From positions 15,443,816 through 15,507,815 of the forward strand of contig CM020619.1 of NCBI GenBank assembly GCA_009829735.1: 64,000 nucleotides of DNA, read 5' to 3'. The first letter of the stretch is position 1. The number at the start of each line of letters is the position of its first letter. This document shows, in pieces, positions 41,063 to 51,983 of the stretch. Position numbers and translations under genes: made by a program. Under the pieces are notes generated by a model. The model did not search any database. It saw only the letters and a program-made list of their open reading frames with translations, and was not told where the DNA came from. Origin of the DNA: Pyropia yezoensis. Its lineage: Eukaryota; Rhodophyta; Bangiophyceae; Bangiales; Bangiaceae.

Positions 41063-42635
41063 CCACCACGATTGCCTTCTCCGGGGGAGGCGCAGTGTGG
41101 CGTTCCACCCCCGGGGCATATTGGTAGTCCCTGATGCCCAGCCCCTCTTGGAGTACCACACGGCCGTCGTGAAGCTCACGACCGACCCAGACGAACTGGC
41201 ATAGTGTGCCATCGTCCTTGAGCCCGCGGGAGGATCGGCGCAACTTGTGCTCAATGCTCTCTTACTCGATGAGCTTATGGAGGCGCAGCATCGCCTCAAG
41301 AAGAGTGAGCTGTCCTCATGAGCACCCCTCAGCAACTAGCTGAGGGGTGAGCTGTTCCAAACCTTGGATAAGCCGGGTGGAGAGATGCCAGTGCATCCCC
41401 CGCCGCTGGACACAAGACACCCAGGTCGACATGACCTCGAGGAGCCACTGGGTTGCCAACATGGCGAGCACCACGTGGTCCGGGCTAGCCGCCAACATGG
41501 CGGAGCCGAAGTGGTCGAGGAACCGTGGAAGAAACGCCGGAAACCCGTAAAGGACCTCGACTTGAGGCCACCACTCGGGCTTTTTGGGGTAGTGCTGCTC
41601 CTTGATAGCAGGTGACTGCTGCGGAAACTCAAGTTGAGCCGAGGTCACCAAGTAGGGACCTCGCCGGAAGTCCTTCTCCATCCGCACATCAAAGTGATGA
41701 GTGTGCGGATCGAAGTCGCGAATGTACGGGGGGCGAGTTGCCACCGCGTCCCAAGTGAAGGTTGGCACGTCGCCAGTGCCCGGGATAGTACCCCCGCGGT
41801 CCACCATGGCCTAGGCCCGCTGCACGTCCTCGACCTCGTCCTCATCCAGGAAGGCAAACTGGTCCGCCCTGAAGTCGGGAGGAAGCGCGACCTTACGGGG
41901 GACCTTCTCCCTTACGCGGTCCCATACGCGACTCATCGCTGTGCCAAGTCGGCCACAGCGGAGAACAGTCAACCCCTCCTCATACAGAGGCCAAGCGGGG
42001 TAAAACCACCGCCCCAAGGCCTTCCGTGGAACAACGCGGCCCGTCTCCGGGGGAGATCCCGCCGTCAACCCAAAGCCGGGTGACGCGGGCGTCCCATCCC
42101 CCTGAGTGATCGCGGAGCCCCCGCCGGAAGTCCCGGCGGGCGCTGCATCGTAGGACGTGTCCTCCATACGCTCGTCCAAGGAGTCAGTCTCCACCCCCGG
42201 GGTCACCATGGCTCTCCCCAAACCAGGGGGAGACGACCTGGTTGCAGTTGCACGAGACCCACCTCGAATTGAGGGGGGCTCGGACCGCGGGTAGATGGGT
42301 GGCCTCCCCAGCGTGGGGCGCCTCAGGGCAAGGTGAACAGGATGTGATGGTGGTGTTGAGGTAAGCACCGAGGAGAGCAAGCTGCCAAGTGGGCAAGCTT
42401 GAGGAGAGGGGCGGTCAACGTGACCACCTTCACGTCCACGTGACGTACCGGGGAGACAGCAAGTCGCGCCCCCAACGCCGTGATGTGCGTATCTACGCCC
42501 CATCGCAGGGCCGACCGGGTCGGTCGGAACTGAGGAGAGGGGAGTGTGGCAGTATTGACCCCCAGGTAGGGGGGGGCAACACGTGCCATGCAAGGGGCGG
42601 CAGGCCACGAGCCTGACCCGTTCCTCCCCCTGCAT
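41063..42635 (-). pseudogene. Element E aORF with point stops, cut by element C
   Basis: The frame opens at ATG 42635 inside the LTR and reads out of it. It holds MVTPGVETDSLDERMED, RWFYPAWPLYEEGLTVLRCG, YLVTSAQLEFPQ and MLATQWLLEVMSTWVSC. TAG at 41811-41809 replaces the Lys codon seen in D (QRAKAMV); TGA near 41318 and TAA near 41262 follow. Beyond these the frame continues with VWVGRELHDGRVVLQEGLG to VV at 41063, where the C LTR begins. It gives the fullest view of the D/E aORF. Function unknown. Confidence 0.72.
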
Positions 42636-43015
42636 TTGGGTCCATATTCCCTAAGTTTGGGATAGTTAGCTTAGTAGTAAATCCAACTTGGATTTGAGGG
42701 TTTTCTGCATTTATCGTCTTGAATTTTCGTGTGGCCCAGTGGGCAGGTGCTGGGGTGAGAGATTCTGAGTGGCGAGATTCTGAGGGGACCCTGGGAGGAT
42801 AAGGGGAGGGACAGCGGGGCTTGGCCTTGCTTCCGCGCCCCGACCAAGAAACTGTTGGCCCACACACCATCTTCTTGTTTGTCAGTGGGGGGCTTGCCCC
42901 ACAACAGGGACAGAGTGTGTGCGACTTGCACTTCTTCCGGTTCCCCCGACACGGGAGGCAGCCCTTGCGCACTGCCCCAACTTGGGTGTCGCATGTGCGA
43001 GTGGTATTTGCCACA
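42545..43015 (+). repeat. Element E 3' LTR (471 bp)
   Basis: TGTGGCAG to TTGCCACA, close to both LTRs of element D. CTGAG follows at 43016. Confidence 0.9.
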
Positions 43016-43404
43016 CTGAGGGCGCGGGCCAAGGGCGCCTCGCTGTCCCTCTTCACGTGCATCTGGGGGAGCCTCGGCACGTTGGCCAAGTAGCCCCCCC
43101 CCCCCAACCCCCGAGTGGCCCCGACCCGAGTCTAACCTCGTCAGGTCGGGGGCCACTATCACTACTATTTCCATTCTCACTCACTAATCTCACACTCAAG
43201 TTCTCTCAAATCAAGTCCCCCACTAATAAGCAATAACTCATCCGAAGTCCCTCTCTTGCGTATGGATGGCGTAGTACACCGCATACCAGTGCCGGGCACG
43301 GGCCACGGCCGCCAACCATCCTTACACGGCGGGCGTGTTCTGGCACCTGGTGCCTCCTAGTCGACATCCTGGGTCGGCACCAAGTCGGGGCCAGGGATGC
43401 TACA
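43016..43404 (-). repeat. Truncated family B LTR, minus orientation
   Basis: It matches about the first 386 bases of the B LTR in reverse, ending with GGATGCTACA at 43404. Numerous substitutions and a poly-C run (43097-43106) separate it from the young copies. Element E removed or displaced its other part. Confidence 0.85.
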
Positions 43405-43575
43405 GTCGACCACGAGTGGGATGAGGATACTGACCGCCTCATATTGAAGGAGCGCTGATGTGGCTAACGCGCCAAAGACGATACATGGGAGTATGTGGAG
43501 GACCTCCCCGCTGAGAATGTCCGGGCTCACTGCGCCGGGAGTAATATCGACCCTGACTGTCCTCCTTCAACGTAA
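43405..43575 (+). pseudogene. Chromodomain remnant of another pol
   Basis: With two stops the plus strand reads LILKER, then RAKDDTWEYVEDLPAENVRA. DDTWE plus the surrounding spacing is typical of Gypsy chromodomains (compare DDTWEPSNRLP in element B). It lies directly beyond the family B LTR start. A host chromodomain is a less likely source. Confidence 0.5.
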
Positions 43576-43690
43576 GGAAAGGCCAAGATTGTGCGCCGAG
43601 GGAGTGCTTCAAGTCGAAGTGGTACGCAAATTGGCTCTTAACACCAGTCATATCCCTCTCACGTTCACAACAAAGGCAGCTGCCAACTAG

Positions 43691-43756
43691 GCACGCTAGA
43701 TTTATCTAGCGTGCTGGATTCCGTCTACGCTAGATATATCTAGTATGCTAGATTCC
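43691..43756. repeat. Two tandem 30 bp palindromic repeats
   Basis: Copies at 43693-43722 and 43727-43756 share ACGCTAGAT, ATCTAG and GCTRGATTCC. The first forms a perfect 11 bp inverted repeat GCACGCTAGAT/ATCTAGCGTGC with a TT centre (43691-43714). The second is imperfect. Confidence 0.8.
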
Positions 43757-44855
43757 CCACCACCACGACCCTCGCTCTCACGCGGAGGAGAGCCGCGAGA
43801 CCCACGCCGGTCACGCTCACGGCTAGTCGGTGGTGCCGACGGCTCCAAGTCGGAGTCTTCACGGTCATCACGGCCACGGGTGTGGCGACGACCGCGGCTA
43901 CTAGCTTGCTTGGTCTTACGCGCAAGTTGGCGACGCAGACGACAGACCGACACGGTCTCGCGCGGGATGGATGACTCTGACGCGGAGTATGACAACTCGT
44001 TTTCAGATGCAGATGGAGACCGCCGCGAGTGGCGGCGAGAACGATGAGGAGGGGAGCACGCAAGGCTCGCTCAACGCTTGCCGCGCCCAATCGGGGCCGA
44101 CAACGGCATCACTGAGCCAAGGCGAGCCAACGCGGTTACCATGAACACCGCGAACGACTCCAAACTCGCAGTCGCAACCAGTCCCTACCGTAAGTATATT
44201 TTGAGTGAGTATTCTCACGGGTGTGAGTACGGGTATACCCGTACTCGTCGTTTTTCCGAGAGCTACACACGGTACTTGATCCGCTGAGAGAGTCACATAC
44301 CATGCTCGCAGATACGTCCGTGTAAGTACTGGTCATGGTCACAGCGCACAGCCGTTGTCTGTCTCAGTTCTACAGTCATCTGGAACGTCAGCCCTTCCTT
44401 TTACGATATGGATAGTTTTTGGCTCGCGTGAGAGCGTACCGATGGTGCGACGAGCGCGCCATCATTGAGACACGTCCGTCGAGGGAGCAGAATATCGGCC
44501 CAACTGGTGGGAAATAGCGCCAAGAAAGTTCTTGGCTATCTGTGGCGAGAAGTGGCGCGAGCCTGTGGTTTGTGGAACATGAGCATCAGGATACATAGAC
44601 TCCGCAGACCACCGATACAGGAGCCCATTAAATTCACTGGGAGTAGGAACAGAGCGAGTCAAGCAAAGTTTGAAAACCAATGCGCACGCCCTCTGGCTCA
44701 CTCGCGTGGGCCTGTGGGCAAGGATGTGGGCCACAGGGAAGCCCCCAAGTTCAAAACACCCTGCCTCTGCATCAAAGGCCTATTGGGCAAGCATCGATGC
44801 ACCTCGGCGACAGGAGTTGCTCCCGCACCACGTGGGATCCCCTCTGCTGCACACG
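43757..44855. other. No supported gene; palindromes at 44205-44246
   Basis: A minus-strand Arg/Ser/Asp-rich open frame (43702-43995) resembles low-complexity gag or aORF tails but cannot be assigned. GTGAG-TATT-CTCAC (44205-44218) and a perfect 22 bp palindrome GAGTACGGGTATACCCGTACTC without one gap (44225-44246) are adjacent. The segment presumably includes the lost left end of the decayed hAT copy. Confidence 0.5.
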
Positions 44856-47525
44856 ATGTCGACTACCTCGACCGAGTCGGACGCTCCGGATGGGCGCCAC
44901 CCTCGTCGCTCGCCCATCACTCGACCCCGGCCACCCCCGACTCTGCCGTCATCCCAGACCACCGACGATGGGGAGGCCCCAGTGCCGGCGACAAGCCAAC
45001 TTGGAAACCGGTCGCAACCTGAAGCGGATTCTACCTCGTCAAAGGACGACGACTTTGCTACTTTCCTTCGCACCGAGGTCGGCATTACGCGGTCTGTATC
45101 TATCGGCGACCCTCCCCCATCCGCATCTGCATGACGGAGAGAGTTGGGCTTACTCACGGGACGAATCTGGATCCGCTTCGAAGCGCTCACATCTGGGGGT
45201 CCTCCTGGACTCGTTGAAGAGATCAGGAGCGACGGACATCTGCGCTGTTTACCGCATTTGCGCTCTCGTGGGCAAGCAAAGGACCCTCTTTTCTAAAGGT
45301 GGGGCGGCAAGCAACGGGACGAAGTCCTTCGAGACTATTGGACGGGGCAAAGCCACAGCGACTGGGCGGAGCGATCGCCTACTGGCCGCGCTGTACCTGG
45401 CCAAAGAAATCAAGGGCAGGACACGGGCGTGGTCTGTCGCAGCAGATGGAGCCATGACGCAGTTCATGCGCCCTACTTAACGCCGGGAGCAGCACGTTTG
45501 ATTTACCATGATTGTTATCATGACGGGCTCGGCCCACGCATTTGCCCGGGAGGAATACGTACGCGCGCTTCTGGACGGATTCCGCATCAGCTACACACCA
45601 CTGGCGCTGGGCACGGCCGCCCAATGCCTCACTGAGCTGGTGTCCCACTTGCACACCTTTGTGGCCACTTCCTTGGGAGCGGTAAACGCTTACTACACGG
45701 GGGTTCCATGGGCACACGTATCAACGGAAATGTGGACTGCGCGTCATTCCCATGTCAGCTACGGCTCCGTTCTTCCACGGTACATCGACCCGGACACATT
45801 CTAAGCTGTGGAGAGGTAGTTGCGAGCCTGGAGGTGCGCGGTAAGGCACAACCATTTGAGCATCCGGGACTGGCTGGAGAACCGGCTTGGATACTTCGGC
45901 ATAACTGCCGGCGACATTGCGAGTCCCACGATGGATTCTGGAACTAGCGTCAGCAAGGCCATTGTCGAGATGACCGCGGGTTGGGTCCCGTGTGAGGCGC
46001 ATTTGCTGCACATCGCCGTTCGCCACGCTCTGAGCGGGTCCGATGAGTCGGCTGACGAGCGGGCAGCTCTTCCTGCGAAAGGTGGCACGAGGGCTTAACG
46101 TCAGCTGAAGGAATGCCGCAATACGCCGTTGCGAGAGACCCTCCCCCGGCTCAGAGCGACCGTGCGGTTTTTTGAGCACTCTGATGCAGAGGCCAAGCGT
46201 CTCCGCGCAGTGGCACTCGCAGATAATCCGCAGGTACGTGAGCTGCGCCAAGAGATTGCCACGCAATGGGACTCCACGCTATTTTGCTTGCAGCGCCTGT
46301 ACACCATGTTTCCCCGCGTGACGGTCTACTTCCGATACAGTGACCTAACGGTGGAGCATCGTTCGAGGCGGGTGGCGCAGGCGGATTGGGACCCTCTCCG
46401 ACATCTGCTCGGAGGTTTATCACCCGTAGCAGAGGTCGCAAAGGCGTGCGAGAGCAGCACAGCAACTCTGGACGACATATTCACCAAGCTATTCCAGCTG
46501 GGGTTGACTCTTCTGAGTGACGTCGTGGATGTGCCGAAGTTCGCCGACGTTCCCCTTGCCGTTGGCGCCGCGGCTAATGAGGCCTACCTCAAGCACTTCC
46601 CAGAAGAAGACGTTATGGAGCTGGACAACCGGCTGTACGGCAGCGAGCTGATCTACGTCGAGGCAACAGAAAGGTTCGACAGCCTTTGTACCAAGGCTCG
46701 GTTGGCGGTCTACCAACTGCACACTGGAAAGGACCGCCTGTTCTTCAGCAGCGCAGACACCACCAACACCTGGCTCCAAAACCCGGCCGTGTTAACAGCT
46801 CTACTTCTCACTCCTGGGGGCGGCAAGAAGATGCAAGAAGTCGCTGCCTGCCTGAATTGAGAGAACCCAACGGCAGACGCAGTGGCAGCCGTTGAGCGGG
46901 CGTGCGCCAAGCTTTTGACCGGTCTCAAGGGCCCAACTGGCATAGCCGCGGTGGAGCAGCCGGCTGGGGCGACTGCTGGGCGTCACTTCTTATAAGGACG
47001 TCGCGCAGCTCGCTCATCCCTTGTACAGTGGGGAGGAGGCGAGCACCTGACAGGCCCTGCTTCTGCCGCGTTGGACAAGCGTGAGGTGGTGCAAGCGAAG
47101 TTGGCTCGTCTCGCCCGCTTGTCCGCCGGGTTCGTCCGCCGCGGTGCCCATCAGTTTTGGAGGGCCCATCGTGAGCACTTTCCTACGCTTATTCTGGTAG
47201 CTGCGTCGGGGCTTAGTGAAGCGTGATCGTCTGCTGCCTGTGAGCGGGACTTCTCCGTCGCTGGTCGCTTGGTCCGAGCGGAAAGGTCCACGTTATCGTC
47301 GGCCAGCGTTGAGCTGCACTCTTTTGTCTCCGCAAACGCTGAACATGTTCTGAGTGTCACGACGGCCGTCGGCGTCCTGACCCATGCTGACGCAGCTCTG
47401 CTTCGTGCACGCATGAGCACGTTTGTTCCTGACACGTTTATTGATGTCGTCGATGAGGGCAGCGGCAGTGGGTCGGATGAGAGTGAGGGAGATACTGATG
47501 AGAGAGAGTGGGGTGTCTCTTGCTG
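44856..47525 (+). pseudogene. Decayed hAT transposase
   Basis: Fragments in several frames follow the order of the intact hAT transposase. ATG 44856 starts an acidic N-terminus (MSTTSTESDAPDG). Then come SGATDICAVYRICAL (45220), WAHVSTEMWTARHSH (45710), DSGTSVSKAIVEM (45935), EIATQWDSTLFCLQRLY (46250), DNRLYGSELIYVEA (46625) and the dimerisation motif AACERDFSVAGRL (47235). Stops and frameshifts separate nearly every block. No terminal repeats or target duplication were found. It belongs to a lineage well separated from the intact element. Confidence 0.85.
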
Positions 47526-47804
47526 AGTCGCGCGGTGATGCATGCATTTATGTCTCCTGTCGATGTTCTCGCGCGTTCATCAGGGGTCTCTAGTCCTTGT
47601 ACGTATGGCTTGATTAAAGCTCTGGAAGTTTCCATTTGGTGCGTCAGGAAAACGTGGGCGTGCTGTCCTTCCCGACCCGCCAGCGTCCTTTAAACGAGAC
47701 ACATTTTGGCGAGGGCACTGGGCGGCCAGCAACCTCAGCTTCTCTTCCAGCCAAAGACCTGCTGCACCTCCTCCCCCCCCCGCACATAAGCCATGGCCAC
47801 CACG
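47526..47804. other. Short spacer, no gene seen
   Basis: No coding evidence. A C-run lies at 47774-47783. Confidence 0.4.
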
Positions 47805-50064
47805 TCAGTACCCTCGATAATGGTGGGACGACGGGGGGTAGGTCCCATACCCGGAGGAACGGTACGGACCTGTCCAGGGCTCCCCCTCACGATCGGCGAC
47901 CGAAGAGCGACTTCCCGCTGAAGCGGGTGCCCAACCATAGGCAGGTCCCGCGGTCTCTCCATAAGGAGCGGTCGGTGACGGAGCCTGGCTCCGAGGAGGC
48001 ACCTGGGCCCGCAGTGCCTGGGTATGAAGGGCTTGCATATCCACTAGGGCCCGCGTCTCAGAAGTCGCGGCCCCCAACTCACGACGCATACGCGTCGTGA
48101 GATTCTCCGCCGACAGGTCCGCTTCAGCGGCCTGGCGCTGAGGAAGAGAGGCGCCCGCCCACACGCCGGCCATATCGTTGGCCAAGCCTTTATAGGCTCA
48201 GAGTAACGCCATGGCCAGCACTGGCTGGGTGGCGAAAGTACACTCCGCCGGGAGGTCCTCCCCAACGGAGGTCCTCATCCCGAACAGGAGTTGGGGAGAC
48301 ATAGTGCCCCCCACCTCCAGACGAAGTTCGGGGTTCCACCGAAAAGGTGGAACCCTCGGAGGGGCAACCAGACGGTTACCCCCATAACCCGCCTCGTGGG
48401 CAGCACGGCCTCGACCGGGAGGCGCCCGGGCGATACCCCCGCCTCGGCATTTCCAGGCCAAGGCCGTCGCAGGCTGTCCGGCGACAGCACCCGCACCAGC
48501 GCGGGGAGCTTCAGCTCCCGGCGGTCGGGGTGGGTCACAGGGGATCCGGTCGGACCCCCAGAGGGAAGAGCCCCCACCCGTAAGGAAGGGACGCTCCTCG
48601 AGAGGAACAACCTCTCCCAACTCGGGGAAGACCTTTGCGCCCTCCCGGCACATCTTCACCTCGGAGTTGGGTACCCGAGTAGAGGCGTCGACACCCTCAC
48701 CATAAGGTAGGGTCGCAATGTCGAGTCCCTCCATAAGGAGGAGCAGCTGATCCCCAGGGGAGAGCTCCCGGGAGTCCACAAGGAGCCCTCGGCGGCCGCC
48801 TTGATCACGGAGGCGCTCGTCTGGTACAAGCGACCTCACCTGCCGAAGGAGTTGAAGGCCCTCATCCAAGAGGCCCGCCTTTCTGAGCCCTCCTCTCGAA
48901 AGAGGAGGGAAGTGTCCAACGCCGAAACAGCCTCTATAAGGGCTCGTTCAAGAGCCATAAGTGGCCATGAAACGTAACGGCGGACAAAAATGTGTCCGCC
49001 ACTTCCACAAACCAAGCGGTGGAGGCCATGGAATTCTGCAGCCCCCCTGAAGGGGAGCGGACAAGAAGACTCCCTCGTAGGAGGAAGAAATATGGAAGAC
49101 GGCTGGCCATTCCCCGCGGGACCTCCAAGGAGGACCACCACGAGGGTACGGCCGGATAGAGCCCCCCCCTCATCAGGGTGGGGACATCATGGTACTCCTT
49201 CTGCTCCCCGTTAATGAAAAGTCCAGGAAACTGCCGCAGTCGCCACTCCGCCAGAGAGCCCTGGGTATAGTACCCGGGGTCATCCAAGCCGAGGATGGGA
49301 ATGGGCCCCGGGTAGTACCGGAGGTCGGTGCATGGCCCCTTCCCTATGAATGGGAGACCCGCCAGTATCTCCTCGACCACCTTGAGGAGGTCTATATCAG
49401 ACCGATTCCTGTAAGAGGGCAAGTCCGATGGCAATGCCTCCGACACGGTATAAACCGTGCCGTACTGCATGCGCAGGTTGCGCCAGACGCTGACCAACGG
49501 TAGAGCACCGACCGCTTGGTACCGTCGGTGGGAAATGCTAGACGACCTGGGGCCCTTGATCGAATCGTACCGATCCACGTCGATAGCGACGAGTGGTACG
49601 CCCCGGTAGACGTCGACCCCTTCAGGGGACGTGGAGGATGACCCCCCGATGAGGGGGGCCGACCCACGGTCATACTTTGGCACGTCATCGACCCCCATAG
49701 GAAGGTGATCTCCTGGAGACGACATAGTGCCCGCCCAAAAGAGCGGCCCTGCAAAAAGGAGGATGACGCCCGCCCGTAGAGGGGGCGGGTCGAAGACGAC
49801 GGCGCCCGCCCAGAAGAGCGGCGCCACAAGAAGAAAGGCGCCCGCCCACGGCGGCAACACGCCCAGCAAGAGTTTGCCCGCCCACAGCGGCGGCGCGACG
49901 ACGACGAAATCTCCCGCCCTTAGCGGCAGCGCGCTGGGAAGGAAGAGGCGCCCGCCCACAGCGGCGGCGCGCCGAAAAGGAGGCGCGCGCCCACAGCGGC
50001 AGCGCGCCGAGGAAGAGGCGCGCGCCCACAGCGCCGGCGCGCCGAGGAAGAGGCGCGCGCCCAC
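47805..50064 (-). pseudogene. Fourth antisense-ORF lineage (F), broken
   Basis: Minus-strand blocks 50064-48934, 48869-48198 and 48185-47805 form one decayed protein; a frameshift lies near 48930 and a nonsense codon at 48198-48200. The region after MSSPGDHLPMG (about 49720) has ordinary composition: PLVAIDVDRYDS, DLRYYPGPIPILGLDDPGYY, GLYPAVPSWWSSLEV, MASTAWFVEVADTF. Spacing of YP..WW..EV and the W-F/L-x-E-V motif resembles aORF of D/E and B. It is assigned to aORF by this weak similarity alone; sense pol is not found beside it. Confidence 0.5.
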
Positions 50065-50112
50065 AGCTGCTGTGCGGAAGAGACCACGGTGGCCGCCCAG
50101 AAGGGCGGCGCC
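49735..50112. repeat. Degenerate ~35 bp tandem repeat in the aORF F N-terminus
   Basis: Units such as GCGCGCGCCCACAGCGGC.. recur about every 35 bp, best conserved at 49935-50075. The period is not a multiple of three, so successive units are read in rotating frames and yield WARASSSARRRCGRAP-like peptides in all three phases. Confidence 0.7.
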
Positions 50113-51204
50113 CTCACGGCGGAGACCCCCCTTTAAAGAGGGGAAGGCGAGGGCTGCGACGGCCCAAGGTACCCCACCGGGAACAGTGGGCTAGCACAAG
50201 GAAGCCGGTGGCTCCACCGTACGGTGGCGAGGTGGACAGGGAGGGGGGGGGGAGCACTCTGTCCACCTGGAGACCCCGCGGTTGCACCCTCGTATGAGGG
50301 TGTGGTGAGCGGAAACGCCGAGGAGAACCCATGTCACACCCGGTCCGTGCAGGCCCGGCGCCCCCGTGTGGGGGCACGTGGGCAGGCCGGCCCGGGTGAA
50401 GAGCCGCAGACAGGGGGTGCTTGTGTACACCCCCCCTGCACTGCGTCTGGAGGCACCCCGCAGAAGGGGGTTGCCCAGGGCGGGGGATGGGTGCAATGGC
50501 CGTCCCAAGACGGCACCCCCTTCGAGAGGTGCGTGAAACGACCCCTTCTCCTCAGTGTCGGCAGATGCCATACGGGACGCGTGGCCTTTAGGCGTGGGGA
50601 GTGTGCGGGTTTACCGCACCCCTTGGACTAGGGGCATCCCCCTTCAGGGGGAGGCGGATCGTGGCGACCCCTGCCCCCGACCAATCGGGGGCAGGCGGGG
50701 GTCGTTCCTCACTCGGGAGGGGCACGCCGCGTCATCTTCGCTGGATCCCCCCATGAATGGGGGGAACGATACGATAATATCGGGCAGAGCGATTACGCCC
50801 GCCCGATTGGGAATTGGCCTTCTGGCCAGTGAAGGGCCGATATCTAGGGCGGGCTACTTCTGCCCGAATCTGGCCGAGACTTAGTGAGATCCCTCCACTG
50901 AGCGTATTTTGCGTGGAGAGATGTGCTGGAGGCTTCTGAGTGTTTTGTCTGGGTGTTTAGTGTAGGGAGTGTCGGCCCGCACCCCGGGGTCCCACAGCGG
51001 GCCCTGGATCGGCGGGCCAACGAAGGATATCTGCGCTTGGGGCTGTGCCCGTTGCTTCCCTCTCAGAAAATTCCAACCATGCGTTACCCTCGTGCTCCCC
51101 GTCCCGGACGCTTCCACCTTCGCTTGAAGCTTCACGTTCCGGCGGTTCTGACTCCAGGGTTTATACTACGGGTTTCCCACCATCTCCTTCAGGAGGATTA
51201 GGTA
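50113..51204. other. Region right of aORF F, no gene assigned; LTR expected but not found
   Basis: G+C-rich with many GGGG/CCCC inverted patches (for example CCCCCATGAATGGGGGG near 50748-50764). By analogy a leader and 3' LTR of element F would be here, but I could not define TG..CA ends or a duplicate copy. Confidence 0.4.
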
Positions 51205-51720
51205 CCCCGTTGGTGTGGGCTTACGCCCAGAGAAGCACCACAGCGGTGGTGTCGGCGGCGACGGGGGCAACGGCGGTCAACCTGCCGGAGGAAGGTACTA
51301 CACGTCGTCACCACTCTTCTCGGCGCGACGGCGGCGCTCGTGGTGGACGGCGCTGCCGGTGGATGGGCGGCGCGTGGCGGGATGCTTGCCGCGTACGCGG
51401 TACGTGCTGCCGTGGAAGCGGGGGTGCTGGGCGCACGGTCTTGTGTGGCGAGGCATGTGTGTGCTAGCGGCGGCACTGGGCTGGTGGTTTTTGACGATGG
51501 CCGCACTTGTCGCGTTCTTTGTGGACGACCGCGGGGCGGGGAGGGGCTGGCGACCGCGTATGTCTGGCTCTGCGTCTTGTTCGGGGTGGCGTTTGCGGAT
51601 GGGCCCGCGGTGAGTGTGGCGTTCGTGGGGCGCTGGGGGCAGGCGTTGCTGTTTTGGGTGGCCCATGTGGCCATGGCCGTAAACGGCCTTGCGGTGCTGG
51701 CCGTGCTACAGAAACGATGA
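51205..51720 (+). CDS. Possible small membrane-protein fragment, unrecognised
   Basis: A plus-strand frame open from 51205, with first ATG 51340, ends TGA at 51718-51720. It has two hydrophobic stretches, ATAYVWLCVLFGVAFADG-like (near 51545-51600) and LLFWVAHVAMAVNGLAVLAV (near 51650-51710), and no low-complexity runs. No family is recognised and no promoter or start is convincing. It could be a captured exon or chance, since the antisense strand is open too. Confidence 0.25.
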   Translation, partial: PRWCGLTPREAPQRWCRRRRGQRRSTCRRKVLHVVTTLLGATAALVVDGAAGGWAARGGMLAAYAVRAAVEAGVLGARSCVARHVCASGGTGLVVFDDGRTCRVLCGRPRGGEGLATAYVWLCVLFGVAFADGPAVSVAFVGRWGQALLFWVAHVAMAVNGLAVLAVLQKR

Positions 51721-51983
51721 TGGTGGCAGAGGCCGGGAGGCCACTGCCACCCCGTCACCAGCTGCCGCAGCTGCTTCAGCGACTCGGGCCAGCCCACCTC
51801 GATGCCGCGGCCCTGTCGTAACAAATACGTTTTGAAACTACCTTTGAGAATCAGTGCCATGAGTATCAGATAATCTTGACTTGAACGGTACTGTGTACGA
51901 AGCGAGCAGTCGATTTCAGTGGAAAGTACTATTGATACCCTTGATTTCATACCCGTGTACTACCTTTGGCCCGATACGCTTGA

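Larger units (their letters stand above)
41063..43015 (+). mobile_element. Right part of Gypsy element E (family D)
   Basis: Only the 3' end of E remains in place: aORF on the minus strand and 3' LTR (42545-43015). Its left side was cut by insertion of element C at 41062. E itself was inserted into a family B LTR lying in minus orientation (43016-43404). Confidence 0.82.

Noticed and set aside
43702..43995. Arg/Ser/Asp-rich minus-strand ORF as a gag or aORF tail
   Set aside because: Low complexity only; no zinc knuckle, no neighbouring element part in the right order.
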